From: Roseibium salinum
Lineage (GTDB): Bacteria; Pseudomonadota; Alphaproteobacteria; Rhizobiales; Stappiaceae
Direction of reading: 5' to 3'
NCBI RefSeq assembly: GCF_026240905.1
Contig: NZ_JAPEVI010000001.1
Location: forward strand, 62,001-126,000
Length of the DNA stretch: 64,000 bases
Made by a program: the position numbers and the translations under genes. Below the pieces are notes generated by a model. The model was not told the DNA's origin. It ran no database searches and saw nothing but the letters and a program-made list of their open reading frames with translations. This document shows, piece by piece, positions 1-8,708 of the stretch (position 1 is its first letter; every line of letters starts with the position of its first letter).

Positions 1-554
1 TCCACCTTTTCGACCTGCATCGGCTCACCGCCCGAGGTGTAGCGTGGCGGCGTAGGCGCGAACTCCTCATTCAGCACAAGGTCGTCGATGTTGAACAGCA
101 CATCATCGGCCGTGAACGGTTCGCCGTCCGACCATTTCATCCCGTCGCGAAGATAGAACGTAAACACGCGGCCGCCGTCTTCGACCTCGAAGCGCTCCGC
201 AACGTTGGGCACGATCTCGGTATACTGGGGATCCCAACGCACGAGGCCCTGAGGTCCGACGACACGCAGAATGTGGTTGTGGTCGGAACTTCCCCGCAAG
301 CCAATGCGCAGGTCGCCACCATAGGTCCCGATGGCGTTCAGCGGCTCCACCACCTCAGGCTCTTCGCCGACGCGCTCCGCCACGGGCGGCAGGCTGCCCG
401 CCTCCACCATTGCCGCGAGCGACGGGGCTTGGCCGGTAGCCTCCTGTGCGACTGCCGGAAGCGCATTCAATGGCATGATCGCGCCACTCAGCATGAGGCT
501 GGCTGTCAGACGCCTCGCCGGCAGGGACATGCCAGTTCCTTGATCTCGTCTCAT
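1..554 (-). CDS. ABC transporter substrate-binding protein, family 5 (N-terminal part, runs off window)
   Basis: This is the first ~184 residues of a periplasmic solute-binding protein of the peptide/opine family 5 type; the rest lies outside the window. A hydrophobic export signal (about residues 16-36) ends in AVAQEA. It is followed by GGDLRIGLRG and by the typical family block LRDGMKWSDGEPFTADDV near residue 145. The start at 554 is chosen because GGGAGGA lies 4 bases upstream; an in-frame ATG at 530 would also keep the signal peptide. Family members deliver oligopeptides, opines or sugars to an inner-membrane ABC permease. The substrate here cannot be read from the sequence. It is transcribed away from the sugar-acid genes to its right. 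Confidence 0.88.
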   Translation of the reverse strand, partial: MRRDQGTGMSLPARRLTASLMLSGAIMPLNALPAVAQEATGQAPSLAAMVEAGSLPPVAERVGEEPEVVEPLNAIGTYGGDLRIGLRGSSDHNHILRVVGPQGLVRWDPQYTEIVPNVAERFEVEDGGRVFTFYLRDGMKWSDGEPFTADDVLFNIDDLVLNEEFAPTPPRYTSGGEPMQVEKV

Positions 555-661
555 TCTGTCCTCCCATTTTTCACGCCTCCTCCTGGCCACGGGCTCCTCA
601 CCCTTGCCGCTCACAGTGCGCACTAAAGTCGTATAACAGCAATTTACATTTTTCAACTGAT

Positions 662-674
662 ATCGTACATTATT
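662..674. promoter_or_regulatory. Candidate operator half of a repeated element (ATCGTACATTATT)
   Basis: The 13-mer ATCGTACATTATT at 662-674 recurs with one change as ATCGTACACTATT at 805-817. The first copy lies in the 206-base gap upstream of the solute-binding protein gene. The second falls inside the doubtful reading frame at 761. Paired copies at a divergent control region are what a regulator binding site would look like, but no protein can be assigned. Confidence 0.3.
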
Positions 675-760
675 TTGTGTAGCGGCTCTGGCAAAACATG
701 TTAGACAGTATCCTGCCAATAAATTGATCAAACACTATCTATCTGAATAGAAAGGCAAAA

Positions 761-1150
761 ATGTCTGATATCAGTCTTTTCGAGCCAGATATTGCCACGC
801 ATAAATCGTACACTATTACGGACATTAGTAAGGCGCTGTTTGGGAGTTCCTCCTTTAAGATCAAGGATCAAGCCCGCGGATCCAGCTTTGGCAACAGCGC
901 TTCAACGGTGGGTGTGGCCGACACGGTCTTCAACTCGATCGTGCGCCTGATCGCGGCAGCACAAGAAACCGTCGCCTGGGGTATTGCCCGGCGGTCCAAC
1001 CCGATGCGCATGTCCGGCTGTCTTCGCGCGGCGCGAGATGAGCGCGCCGGAAACCAGCATGCAAACCGCATTCGGAATTCTGAACCAACGGGATCCGCGA
1101 TGTACGATCACCTGAGTTGCGCGCGGCAGCGAATGTTCGAGGACGTCTGA
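761..1150 (+). CDS. Hypothetical protein, doubtful; possible regulator relic
   Basis: This is an open frame of 129 residues with a modest purine-rich stretch (AAAGGCAAAA) before its ATG. The middle part (VADTVFNSIVRLIAA, about residues 50-65) faintly resembles the first helix of FadR-type GntR regulators. After it the sequence becomes Arg/Ala-rich without family features, and no helix-turn-helix follows in this frame. It could be a truncated or frameshifted regulator of the neighbouring sugar-acid genes, or not coding at all. I do not recognise it as a complete protein. Confidence 0.25.
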   Translation: MSDISLFEPDIATHKSYTITDISKALFGSSSFKIKDQARGSSFGNSASTVGVADTVFNSIVRLIAAAQETVAWGIARRSNPMRMSGCLRAARDERAGNQHANRIRNSEPTGSAMYDHLSCARQRMFEDV

Positions 1151-1153
1151 CAC

Positions 1154-2036
1154 ATGGCCAAGCACACCCCATCCGCCAACGGCTCAGAGCCAAACACGAC
1201 AGGTCGACCCATGCAGCGGTCCGACAAGCGGATCGCCATTACCGGCGGGTCCGGCCGGGTCGGCACGGCGCTCCGGAATGCCCTTTCCGACAAGGTGGCG
1301 AGCATCAAGATCGTCGATATCGTCGAACCCGGCGAACTCGGCCCGAGGGAAACGTGGGACCGGGTCAACATCGCCGATGGCAATGAGCTCACACGGAGCC
1401 TGGTCGGCGTGGATGCCGTCGTGCATCTTGCCGGCTACCCGAACGAGCGCAGCATCGAAGACATCCTTAGCGTCAACGTCCTGGGCACGCATAACGTCCT
1501 CGAGGCTGCGCGCCAGAACGGGATTGAGCGCGTGGTCTTCGGCTCGTCGAGACCACGCGGTCGGCTTTTACCCGCGTCAGACACGGATTTCCGATACGGA
1601 TCCGATGCGGCCCGACAGCCTTTATGGGCTGAGCAAGTGCTGGGGAGAGCTGGAGGCGGGTCTCTACTTCGACAAGTTCGGGATCCGCACGCTGAACATC
1701 CGCATCGGGAATGCCGGAGATCGCCCTTCGGATGCAAGAGCGCTCAACATGTGGGTCAGTGCGCGGGACCTTGCCCAACTCGTCCTGATCGGACTGGAAC
1801 ACCCCGACATCACCTGCACAACCGTCTTCGGCGTGTCACGCGTGCCGTCCAGTTGGTGGAACAACGACACCGCCACGTCCCTCGGCTACGCTCCCACCGA
1901 CACCGCCGAAGCGGCCGCCGGGCCCGAAACCCAGCGAGAACGCCCGTCGCCGCTGCCGCAGATAGCCGAATTCTTCCAGGGTGGCCGTTTCTGCGTGATC
2001 GACCATGACGGCAAGATCCGACAGCGCCTGCCATGA
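1154..2036 (+). pseudogene. udh: Uronate dehydrogenase-like NAD(P)-dependent epimerase/dehydratase, frameshifted
   Basis: This encodes a short-chain, extended-type Rossmann protein that resembles uronate dehydrogenases, which oxidise galacturonate or glucuronate to the aldarolactone with NAD+. The first frame carries the nucleotide motif ITGGSGRVG and VVFGSS. The second carries HAVGFYPR, the catalytic YGLSK and the C-terminus. The join is at about 1550-1553, where one extra base turns the expected SSNHAVGFYPR into a shifted reading. Without it the protein would be about 275 residues from the in-frame ATG at 1211, which suits the family better than the ATG at 1154. The stop overlaps the next ATG (ATGA). 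Either a true mutation or a sequencing error could explain the break. Confidence 0.75.
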
Positions 2037-2938
2037 CAAGTGCGGAAACGTCATCCGCGAGCTTGCTTTCGGACCCGGCATCTGAACGTCACACCATCAG
2101 CAACCACTTTCTTGAGGCGACATTCCAGCCCCTGGCGGGCGGGCGTATGCTGCGCCTCCGTCATGCCGACCACGGCGATCTTCTCGTGCCACTGCAGGAC
2201 GCATCCTTTGACCGGGGCGTCTGGCCCAAAGCGGGGGCCTTTCCCCTCTTTCCGTTTCACAACCGGGTGCGCGATTCCAGGTTCAGGCACGAAAGTCGCT
2301 TGATCCGGCTGAAACCCAATTCGGCGAACGGTGCGGACGTCATACACGGCCCGGCACACCGCCGCCGCTGGCGCATCACGGAGAAGGGGCCGGATTTCGT
2401 TGAGATGGTGCTGGACTACCATGCCGACCAGGAATGGCCGTTCGACTTCACGGCCGCACAGCGGTTCGAACTCGACGGCAATAGCCTGTCCATCGGTCTG
2501 AGCCTCACGAATTCAGGTCATGCGACCATGCCCGGCGGTCTCGGTTGGCATCCCTATTTCAAGCCATCGCGCGATGGGCTGGTCCTGACCGACGCAAGAA
2601 GCCAGTGGAACCCGTCCGGCCCGTCAGGGCTGCCGGAACGAAGACCCCGGGATATTGGTGCAGGGGGCAACTCGATCGCAATTGATTCTACGGAGCACTT
2701 TTCCGATTGGACGAAAGCAACCGCCTGCATCGGTGATGGCGCCGGGATCACTTTCTACAGCCACCCTCACCTATCCCATCTCGTCCTACACCGGAAAGCG
2801 GACTACCTGTGCATGGAGCCTGCTTCCCATGTCTCAGGTGCGCTTGCCGCATTGCCGGAAGCCAAATTCGGGCTGTGTCTGCTGGTGCCAGGCGCAAGTC
2901 TTTCTGGAACCGTAAGATTGTCTGTCGACCAAGGCTAA
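2033..2938 (+). CDS. Aldose 1-epimerase (galactose mutarotase) family protein
   Basis: This 301-residue protein has the mutarotase fold pattern: VIHGPAH near residue 105, GLGWHPYFKP near 172 (the conserved His region), and a late acidic block PEAKFGLC with the glutamate expected to act as base. Family enzymes interconvert sugar anomers in the cytoplasm. Translational coupling to the uronate dehydrogenase-like gene by a 4-base ATGA overlap suggests it supplies the anomer used by that dehydrogenase. That role is an inference from position; related proteins also act on hexose-6-phosphates. The gene is convergent with the isomerase-like gene ending at 3112. Confidence 0.85.
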   Translation: MTSAETSSASLLSDPASERHTISNHFLEATFQPLAGGRMLRLRHADHGDLLVPLQDASFDRGVWPKAGAFPLFPFHNRVRDSRFRHESRLIRLKPNSANGADVIHGPAHRRRWRITEKGPDFVEMVLDYHADQEWPFDFTAAQRFELDGNSLSIGLSLTNSGHATMPGGLGWHPYFKPSRDGLVLTDARSQWNPSGPSGLPERRPRDIGAGGNSIAIDSTEHFSDWTKATACIGDGAGITFYSHPHLSHLVLHRKADYLCMEPASHVSGALAALPEAKFGLCLLVPGASLSGTVRLSVDQG

Positions 2939-3040
2939 ATGTCTTAGAATAGCCCGCCGTCTGAAGGATCATATGGAATTTTCCGATACTGGTCCGGCAG
3001 CCTACGCATTGCCGTCGCGATGGACAGGCGCAGCGGAACA

Positions 3041-3069
3041 CGGCAGTGCGGCCAATGTCCGCCGTGCCG
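3041..3069. terminator. Imperfect hairpin between convergent genes
   Basis: CGGCAGTGCGG and CCGCCGTGCCG can pair at 9 of 11 positions around a 7-base loop, in the 173-base gap between two convergent genes. No U-run follows on either strand, so this is at best a weak bidirectional terminator. Confidence 0.35.
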
Positions 3070-3111
3070 CGCTGCTAGCGACTGGACATTCCGGTGTCCC
3101 GGCAGGCACCT

Positions 3112-4167
3112 TCAGACTATGCCGAGCATACGCCGGTTGGCGGTCTCGTCCGTGCCGGCGCCGGCGAAATCGTCGAAGGCCTTTTCAGTCACCCGGATGA
3201 TGTGGTCGGTGACGAACTGCGCGCCCTCGCGCGCGCCGTCTTCCGGATGTTTCAGGCAGCATTCCCACTCGACCACGGCCCAGCCATCGAAATCGATGGC
3301 GGTTAGTTTCGAGAAGATCGAACCAAAGTCGACCTGTCCGTCGCCGAGTGAGCGGAAACGTCCCGCACGGTCGACCCAGGGTTGATAGCCGGAATAGACG
3401 CCTTGGCGGCCGGTCGGGTTGAATTCCGCGTCCTTGACGTGGAACATCTTGATGCGATCCGCATAGATGTCGATGTGGTCGAGATAGTCCAGGCATTGCA
3501 GCACATAGTGCGACGGATCGTAGAGCATGTTGCAGCGGGCGTGTCCGTCGAGGCGCTCGAGGAACATCTCGAACGTCACACCGTCATGCAGATCCTCGCC
3601 CGGATGGATCTCGTAGCAGACATCGACACCGCAGGCGTCGGCGTGATCGAGGATCGGCCGCCAGCGTTTTGCCAACTCGTCGAACGCGGTTTCGATCAGC
3701 CCGACCGGCCGTTGCGGCCAGGGATACACATAGGGCCAAGCGAGCGCACCGGAAAAGCTCGCCATCGCGCCGATACCCATGTTGCGGGAGGCGTCCAGCG
3801 CCATCTTCACCTGTTTGACCGCCCACTCCTGGCGCGCCTTCGGGTTGCCGCGCACCTCCGGTGCCGCGAAACCGTCGAAGGCTGCGTCATAGGCGGGGTG
3901 TACCGCCACGAGCTGGCCTTGCAGATGCGTGGAAAGCTCGGTGACCTCGACGCCGTTCCCGGCTGCCACGCCTTTGAACTCGTCGCAATAGTCCTTCGAG
4001 GCCGCAGCCTTCGCAAGGTCGATCAGGCGACCGTCCCAACTCGGAACCTGGACGCCCTTGTAGCCGCAATCAGCCGCCCATTTGGTGATCGAATTCCAGG
4101 AATCGAATGGCGCTGCGTCGCCGGCAAATTGTGCGAGAAACAGCGCCGGTCCATTGATCGTCTTCAT
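3112..4167 (-). CDS. Sugar phosphate isomerase/epimerase family protein (xylose isomerase-like TIM barrel)
   Basis: This is a 351-residue AP-endonuclease-2-type TIM barrel. Metal-binding positions typical of the family are visible: CYEIHPGED, LYDPSHY, MFHVKDAEF and VVEWEC. Such proteins epimerise or isomerise keto sugars or inositol derivatives. The start is set at 4167 (MKTINGPAL) because GAGAGG lies 7 bases upstream; the ATG at 4173 would leave only one base. It is the last gene of the leftward operon that begins at 8618 and is separated from the DJ-1 gene by 173 bases holding two hairpins. Substrate unknown, probably a sugar handled by this locus. Confidence 0.88.
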   Translation of the reverse strand: MKTINGPALFLAQFAGDAAPFDSWNSITKWAADCGYKGVQVPSWDGRLIDLAKAAASKDYCDEFKGVAAGNGVEVTELSTHLQGQLVAVHPAYDAAFDGFAAPEVRGNPKARQEWAVKQVKMALDASRNMGIGAMASFSGALAWPYVYPWPQRPVGLIETAFDELAKRWRPILDHADACGVDVCYEIHPGEDLHDGVTFEMFLERLDGHARCNMLYDPSHYVLQCLDYLDHIDIYADRIKMFHVKDAEFNPTGRQGVYSGYQPWVDRAGRFRSLGDGQVDFGSIFSKLTAIDFDGWAVVEWECCLKHPEDGAREGAQFVTDHIIRVTEKAFDDFAGAGTDETANRRMLGIV

Positions 4168-4237
4168 CGTCATACCTCTCGTTGTCAAACTGCTTGAACT
4201 GCAATAGGCAGAGCTGTCTTCATCGTGATACGGCGCG

Positions 4238-4277
4238 CCGCCCTTCGACGGGCGGGACTGCGGTTGTCGCGCAGTCC
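4238..4277. promoter_or_regulatory. Two adjacent intercistronic hairpins
   Basis: CCGCCC/GGGCGG (4238-4255, 6 pairs, loop TTCGAC) and GGACTGCG/CGCAGTCC (4255-4277, 8 perfect pairs) sit back to back in the gap between the DJ-1-like and isomerase-like genes of one operon. They may stabilise or attenuate the message. No U-tract follows. Confidence 0.45.
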
Positions 4278-4340
4278 GCCATGGGTCAGCGTCGGTTCCG
4301 TCTAAGCGTGGTTCTCCGGGGCGCCTGTGGCGTGCCGGAC

Positions 4341-4967
4341 CTACTCCGCGGCCGAAGCCCTTGCCGGTTGACCGATCGGGTGATGGATGATCTCCGTACC
4401 GAGTACGCCAAGATATTCGCGGATGAAGGCGGCCAGGGCCGTCCACCCCTCGGCGGTCACCAGATTGCCGTCGCGCAAGGCGTCCTTTCCGCCAATGGGA
4501 ACGTAGGTTGCCCCGGTCAGTTCGACTTCAGGACGTGTGGTGAACAGCCCCGCGACACGCTTGCCCCGGATCACTTCAGGCACTGCAACCAGCACCTGGA
4601 CCCCATGGCAAATCGCGGCGATCGGCTTGTCGTCGCGGTGGAATTCGCGGACGATCTCGCGAACGCGCTCATAGGTGCGGATGTATTCCGGACCCCGTCC
4701 GCCGGCGATGTAAACCGAGTCGTAGCTATCGGTCTTCGTCGTGTCGAAGTCCTGGGTCACCTCGATCGCATGGCCGATATGCTCGGTCCATGTCATCACA
4801 CCGGGACCGAAGTCGTGAACCGAGGTCGTCACTCGGTCGCCCCTCTTCGTTTCCGGGCAGATGATATCGACGGTATGACCGACAGCCTCCAGCGCTTGCT
4901 GGACGACGAAAATTTCATACTCCTCCGAGTATTCGCCGATCAGCATCAGTATTTTCTTGCCATGCAT
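4341..4967 (-). CDS. DJ-1/PfpI family protein
   Basis: This 208-residue protein has the class I glutamine amidotransferase-like fold of DJ-1/PfpI. The nucleophile elbow AICHG (near residue 117) supplies the cysteine. An early acidic stretch (EYSEEYEIFV) and the IAGGRGPEYIR loop match the family. Members include proteases, glyoxalase III-type hydratases and deglycases, so the exact reaction is open. It is the fifth gene of the leftward operon, 17 bases after the M24-type peptidase gene, which suggests a role in removing a reactive carbonyl or in processing an intermediate of the pathway (inference). Confidence 0.85.
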   Translation of the reverse strand: MHGKKILMLIGEYSEEYEIFVVQQALEAVGHTVDIICPETKRGDRVTTSVHDFGPGVMTWTEHIGHAIEVTQDFDTTKTDSYDSVYIAGGRGPEYIRTYERVREIVREFHRDDKPIAAICHGVQVLVAVPEVIRGKRVAGLFTTRPEVELTGATYVPIGGKDALRDGNLVTAEGWTALAAFIREYLGVLGTEIIHHPIGQPARASAAE

Positions 4968-4984
4968 TTACGCTTCCTCCTTCG

Positions 4985-6160
4985 TTATTCCCCTCCGCGG
5001 TTCCATCCGCGGCCGTCACTTCCGTAGAGCTCGTAGCCGTTTTCCGTGACGGCGAGGGTGTCTTCCAGCTTGATGAATCCGCGCGTTGGATGGAGCATCG
5101 TCGTCTCCACCGACAGGACCATGCCGGCCTTCAGCGGACTATCGCGATCGATGCCCTGATACGCGACGGGATGGTTGGTCATCAGGAAAGGTGCTTCGTG
5201 GGTGATGACGCCCATGCCGTGCGCGAAGAAATCGGTGCAGGACGCATTCGGTTGCTTCCGGAGTTCGGCCTCACCGGCCGCAATGAGGTCGCCTGCGACG
5301 GCGCCCGCCTTCACCTTGTCGAAAGCGGCCTGTTGCACCGTTTCGATCTCTGCGAGCAAATCGTGCAGTTCCGCGTCGGGCTCGCCCAGAACGCCCATGC
5401 GGCAGATGTCACCGATATACCCGTCGAGATTTCCGCCCGAGTCGATCGACAGGACCTCTCCCGATGCCCATGCCTGATCGGAGGATGCGCGATTGTGGGA
5501 CGCACCCAATGTCAGCAGGCAGTATTCGAACTGCAGTCCCCGGGACGATTCCTCGACGCGAAGGCGGTCGATTATCTGCTTTTTCGTGGATCCTTCACGG
5601 GCCCAGGAAATGGTCGCCTTCATGGACGCGCTGATGCGTTCGGAAGCATCCTTCAGCAATGCCAGCTCGCCGGGCGACTTCACCGCGCGCAGCCGTTCCA
5701 GAACCCCGCAGGCATCGACAAGCGGAGCGTTCGAAAAGGCGGCTTCGAGGTCTCTCGCCGCATCCAGCGGAAGAAATCCGGGCTCGATCCCAATGCGCGG
5801 CGCGGCAGGACCTTCTGCTTTCAGGTGTTCAATCGCCCGTGCCATTGCGTCACGCGTTCCCCATGCAACCGGGAAGAAATGCGGTGTCCAGAAGGGATGA
5901 TTGGCATGTTCCATCCCTTCCATCTTGTTGGCGACATAGGCCGTCTTTTGCGGCGCGCCCTTCACATAGACGACGATAGGTAGGTAGCGGCTGTGGCCGA
6001 TCGCATCCATCGCGGAAAAGAAGATGAAGCGATAACCGCCCAGGAGATACTGAACGTTGTGCTTGGAGGTCGCCAGCAGAACGTCGATCCCTGCCTTGTC
6101 CATGAGATCGTCGAGGAGACGGAAGTCATATGGCAGCGCATCGGAGACTACATCTGCCAT
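4985..6160 (-). CDS. M24 family metallopeptidase (Xaa-Pro aminopeptidase/creatinase-like)
   Basis: This 391-residue protein has a creatinase-type N-terminal domain (to about residue 165) and a pita-bread catalytic domain. The five metal ligands are all visible: SIDSGG and YIGDICRMG (two Asp), AHGMGVITHEAP (His), LSVETT (Glu) and IKLEDT (Glu). It is therefore likely to be a di-metal hydrolase in the cytoplasm, cleaving X-Pro bonds or a related amide or C-N substrate. Its place among a cupin, a Tm-1-like pair and sugar isomerases suggests a small-molecule rather than a peptide substrate. It starts 3 bases after the cupin gene stops. Confidence 0.88.
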   Translation of the reverse strand: MADVVSDALPYDFRLLDDLMDKAGIDVLLATSKHNVQYLLGGYRFIFFSAMDAIGHSRYLPIVVYVKGAPQKTAYVANKMEGMEHANHPFWTPHFFPVAWGTRDAMARAIEHLKAEGPAAPRIGIEPGFLPLDAARDLEAAFSNAPLVDACGVLERLRAVKSPGELALLKDASERISASMKATISWAREGSTKKQIIDRLRVEESSRGLQFEYCLLTLGASHNRASSDQAWASGEVLSIDSGGNLDGYIGDICRMGVLGEPDAELHDLLAEIETVQQAAFDKVKAGAVAGDLIAAGEAELRKQPNASCTDFFAHGMGVITHEAPFLMTNHPVAYQGIDRDSPLKAGMVLSVETTMLHPTRGFIKLEDTLAVTENGYELYGSDGRGWNRGGE

Positions 6161-6163
6161 GGC

Positions 6164-6580
6164 TCATCGTCCCGTCGGGATCAGGTGAAAATCGGGAAGT
6201 TCCTTTAGCAACTCCTCCGGCCCGGCCGGTGAATAGACAACGAAAATCTGCATTTCGGTCTGCCCCGTGTTCAAAGTAGAGTGGAACCGGCTATCCGGAA
6301 TGAAGATCGAGCAACCGGCGCGCACAGTCTCGGTGTGTGGCGTCCCGTCCTCGTCCTCGACCATTTGTTCGCCTTCTCCCTTGAGGATGTAGATGATCTC
6401 CTCGGATCCAGGATGGTTGTGGCGGGCATGTCCCTGGCCGGGTGGCACGGTCACGACGGCGGCCGAGAACTGTTTGGCACCGTTCACCCGAGGGCCGAGC
6501 GTGACCGACAGCTGGCCCCAGTCGAAACCGTATGCGTTGACGTCTTGGGGGTATTTGAAAAGATCCTTCACGTCGGTCAT
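6164..6580 (-). CDS. Cupin-domain protein
   Basis: This is a single-cupin protein of 138 residues. The first cupin motif is seen in GHARHNHPGSEEIIYILKGE (two His and a Glu as metal ligands) and the second in DSRFHSTLNTG (His). Small cupins of this type act as sugar isomerases, dioxygenases or binding proteins; nothing here decides between them. It sits 5 bases after the TIM-barrel gene and 3 bases before the M24 gene in the leftward operon, so it is very likely co-translated with them. Confidence 0.82.
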   Translation of the reverse strand: MTDVKDLFKYPQDVNAYGFDWGQLSVTLGPRVNGAKQFSAAVVTVPPGQGHARHNHPGSEEIIYILKGEGEQMVEDEDGTPHTETVRAGCSIFIPDSRFHSTLNTGQTEMQIFVVYSPAGPEELLKELPDFHLIPTGR

Positions 6581-6585
6581 GGCTT

Positions 6586-7422
6586 TTATCCTTTCGCAGT
6601 GACGGTCTTGAATGCGCGGATTTGCTCGGCAATAGCGCGCTCTGCCGGCAGACGCTCGGCCGACGAGGCGCCGTAGAAGCCGTGGATGCGCTCGGCGTTC
6701 CTGAGGACGTAGGCGGCGTCTTCAGGCATTGAGATCGGCCCGCCGTGACATAGAATGATCATGTCCTCGCGAACGGACCGCGCCGCGCTTGCAATGGCGT
6801 CAATTTCAGTGACGCACTGATCCAAGGTCTTTGCCGACGTCGCGCCGATGGTGCCGCCGGTGGTCACTCCCATATGTGCCACGAGAATGTCCGCGCCTAC
6901 CTTGGCCATGGCGATGGCTTCGTCCGGATTGAAAACATAGGGCGTCGTCAGCATGTCCTGGGCATGCGCTTCGGCGATCATGTCGACCTCAAGCCCGAAG
7001 CCCATTCCCGTTTCCTCGAAACTTTGCCGCATCGTGCCGTCGAAAAGGCCAACTGTCGGGAAATTCTGAACTCCGGAAAAGCCCATGGCCTTCAGCTCGG
7101 CCAGGAAACGGGGCATCAGGATGAAGGGGTCGGTGCCGTTCACGCCCGCAAGGACGGGCGTCCTTGCCACCACGGGCAGGACTTCGACCGCCATCTCCTT
7201 CACGATCTCATTGGCATTGCCATAGGCAAGCAACCCGGCCGCGGAGCCGCGTCCGGCCATGCGATAGCGGCCGGAGTTGTAGATGATAATGAGGTCTATT
7301 CCGCCAGCTTCTTCCGATTTGGCCGACAGGCCCGTGCCAGCGCCGCCGCCGATGATCGGTTCGCCGTTCTCGATCATGGCTTTGAAACGGTTGAGGATGG
7401 TTTTGCGCGGTATCAGTGGCAT
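6586..7422 (-). CDS. TIM-barrel protein of the phosphoenolpyruvate hydrolase-like family
   Basis: This 278-residue protein has the pattern of the PEP-hydrolase-like TIM-barrel family: [19 protein letters not shown] at the N-terminus, a GVNGTDPF loop, [11 protein letters not shown], and a C-terminal ILCHGGPIS with [12 protein letters not shown]. Its start overlaps the end of the Tm-1-like gene by 10 bases. Tomato Tm-1 is known to join a UPF0261 domain to a TIM-barrel-like domain in one polypeptide, so these two overlapping bacterial genes match its two halves. The reaction is not established for the family, and I infer only that the two proteins work together. Confidence 0.85.
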   Translation of the reverse strand: MPLIPRKTILNRFKAMIENGEPIIGGGAGTGLSAKSEEAGGIDLIIIYNSGRYRMAGRGSAAGLLAYGNANEIVKEMAVEVLPVVARTPVLAGVNGTDPFILMPRFLAELKAMGFSGVQNFPTVGLFDGTMRQSFEETGMGFGLEVDMIAEAHAQDMLTTPYVFNPDEAIAMAKVGADILVAHMGVTTGGTIGATSAKTLDQCVTEIDAIASAARSVREDMIILCHGGPISMPEDAAYVLRNAERIHGFYGASSAERLPAERAIAEQIRAFKTVTAKG

Positions 7423-8618
7423 CGGGGCTCCATAAGTTCTTCAAAAGTGTCGGCAACAGCCGCGGCGAAGGCCGGGTCATTGATGTGGTAAGGCAGGAAA
7501 ACCAGCCGGTTGTCGTCTTCGATGGTTTCCCGCAATGCGTCGAAAAGGGCGGCATCGACCTCCGGATCCCAGAACGCACCGCCCTCGATATCGAGCGCGG
7601 AGATGCCGTTCTCCGGTATCAGGAGCCGCACGGGGCCGTGGCAGGCGTTCAGCTTTTCACCGATCCATCGACCCATCCTGGCGTTTTCCTGCGCGGTTGT
7701 CCGCATCAGGGTGATGTTCGGATTGTGTTCGTAGAATTTTCTGTCCCGATAGTGGGCGGGAATGGTGTCTGGAGCCCAGAAGTTCACCATGTCCAGCGCC
7801 CCGACCGACCCGACCCATGGCGCGCCGGTGCGCGCGATGACATCCAGCCGGTCATGGTCGGCCGCGAGAACACCACCGAAAAGGAGGTCCGCGATTTCCG
7901 TGGTCGTGATGTCGACAATGCCGGATGTGAAGCCCTGCTCCAGCAGGCGTTCCATGGATCTCCCGCCGATCCCCGTCGCGTGAAACACGAGGCAGTCGAA
8001 GCGGTCGCGCAATCTGTCGGTGATGGCGTTCACGCACGTGGTTGTCACGCCGAACATGGTCAGCCCGATGGCTGTCTTGTCCTCGGCCGCCGCAGGACGC
8101 GGTGCCGTGACCACTCCGAGCAGGGCATGAGCGGCATTCGAAAGGATGACACGGCTCAGCCTGTTCAGTCCGGCAACATCGGTAATCGACGGCACCATAA
8201 CGATGTCGGACGTGCCGACATATGGCGCTGTGTCCGCGGAGGCTAGCGTGGAAACCATGAATTTCGGGATGCCGTAGGGAAGTTCGCGCATTCCCGAACA
8301 GGCCATGGAGGTACCACCGCCACCGCCGACCGAGATCACTCCGGAGATATTGTCCGCGTTCCGGCGGCACCAGAGCGAGAAAGCCGTCCCCATGGCCGCA
8401 ACCGCGGTCCCGCGGTCGTCTCCGCCAAGCACAACGCCTTCCCCCTCCGGGTGGCACGATGCAACGTCATGCGCCGAAACATCGACCTCGATTGTCGGCG
8501 CGCGCGTGCCCAGGTCGACAATCACTGCCTGCTGGCCCCCGGCCGTGATCAGATCGCGCAAATAGGCGAGTTCCTCACCCTTGGTGTCAGCCGTGCCGAC
8601 AACATGAATCACACGCAA
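7413..8618 (-). CDS. Tm-1-like ATP-binding domain protein (UPF0261 family)
   Basis: This 401-residue protein starts with [11 protein letters not shown], the UPF0261/Tm-1 signature. It contains the glycine-rich [11 protein letters not shown] (about residue 97) and [13 protein letters not shown]. The plant homologue binds ATP and blocks a viral replicase, but the bacterial function is unknown. It is the first gene of a six-gene leftward operon and lies 90 bases from a divergent TetR regulator, which probably controls it. The overlap with the TIM-barrel gene downstream suggests coupled synthesis. Confidence 0.88.
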   Translation of the reverse strand: MRVIHVVGTADTKGEELAYLRDLITAGGQQAVIVDLGTRAPTIEVDVSAHDVASCHPEGEGVVLGGDDRGTAVAAMGTAFSLWCRRNADNISGVISVGGGGGTSMACSGMRELPYGIPKFMVSTLASADTAPYVGTSDIVMVPSITDVAGLNRLSRVILSNAAHALLGVVTAPRPAAAEDKTAIGLTMFGVTTTCVNAITDRLRDRFDCLVFHATGIGGRSMERLLEQGFTSGIVDITTTEIADLLFGGVLAADHDRLDVIARTGAPWVGSVGALDMVNFWAPDTIPAHYRDRKFYEHNPNITLMRTTAQENARMGRWIGEKLNACHGPVRLLIPENGISALDIEGGAFWDPEVDAALFDALRETIEDDNRLVFLPYHINDPAFAAAVADTFEELMEPRCH

Positions 8619-8689
8619 TGCTTGTTCCTCCCAGTCGTCACGGCCGCTCTATCGGCGGCTTTCAAAAATACGACTTGACCCTAAATAGG

Positions 8690-8697
8690 ACTCGAGT
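8690..8697. promoter_or_regulatory. Candidate TetR operator core in divergent promoter
   Basis: The 8-base palindrome ACTCGAGT lies in the 90-base divergent gap between the Tm-1-like operon and the tetR gene, 12 bases before the tetR ATG. A TetR dimer site commonly sits in such a gap. The palindrome is short, so this is only a candidate. Confidence 0.35.
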
Positions 8698-8708
8698 ACC
8701 ATATTGGG

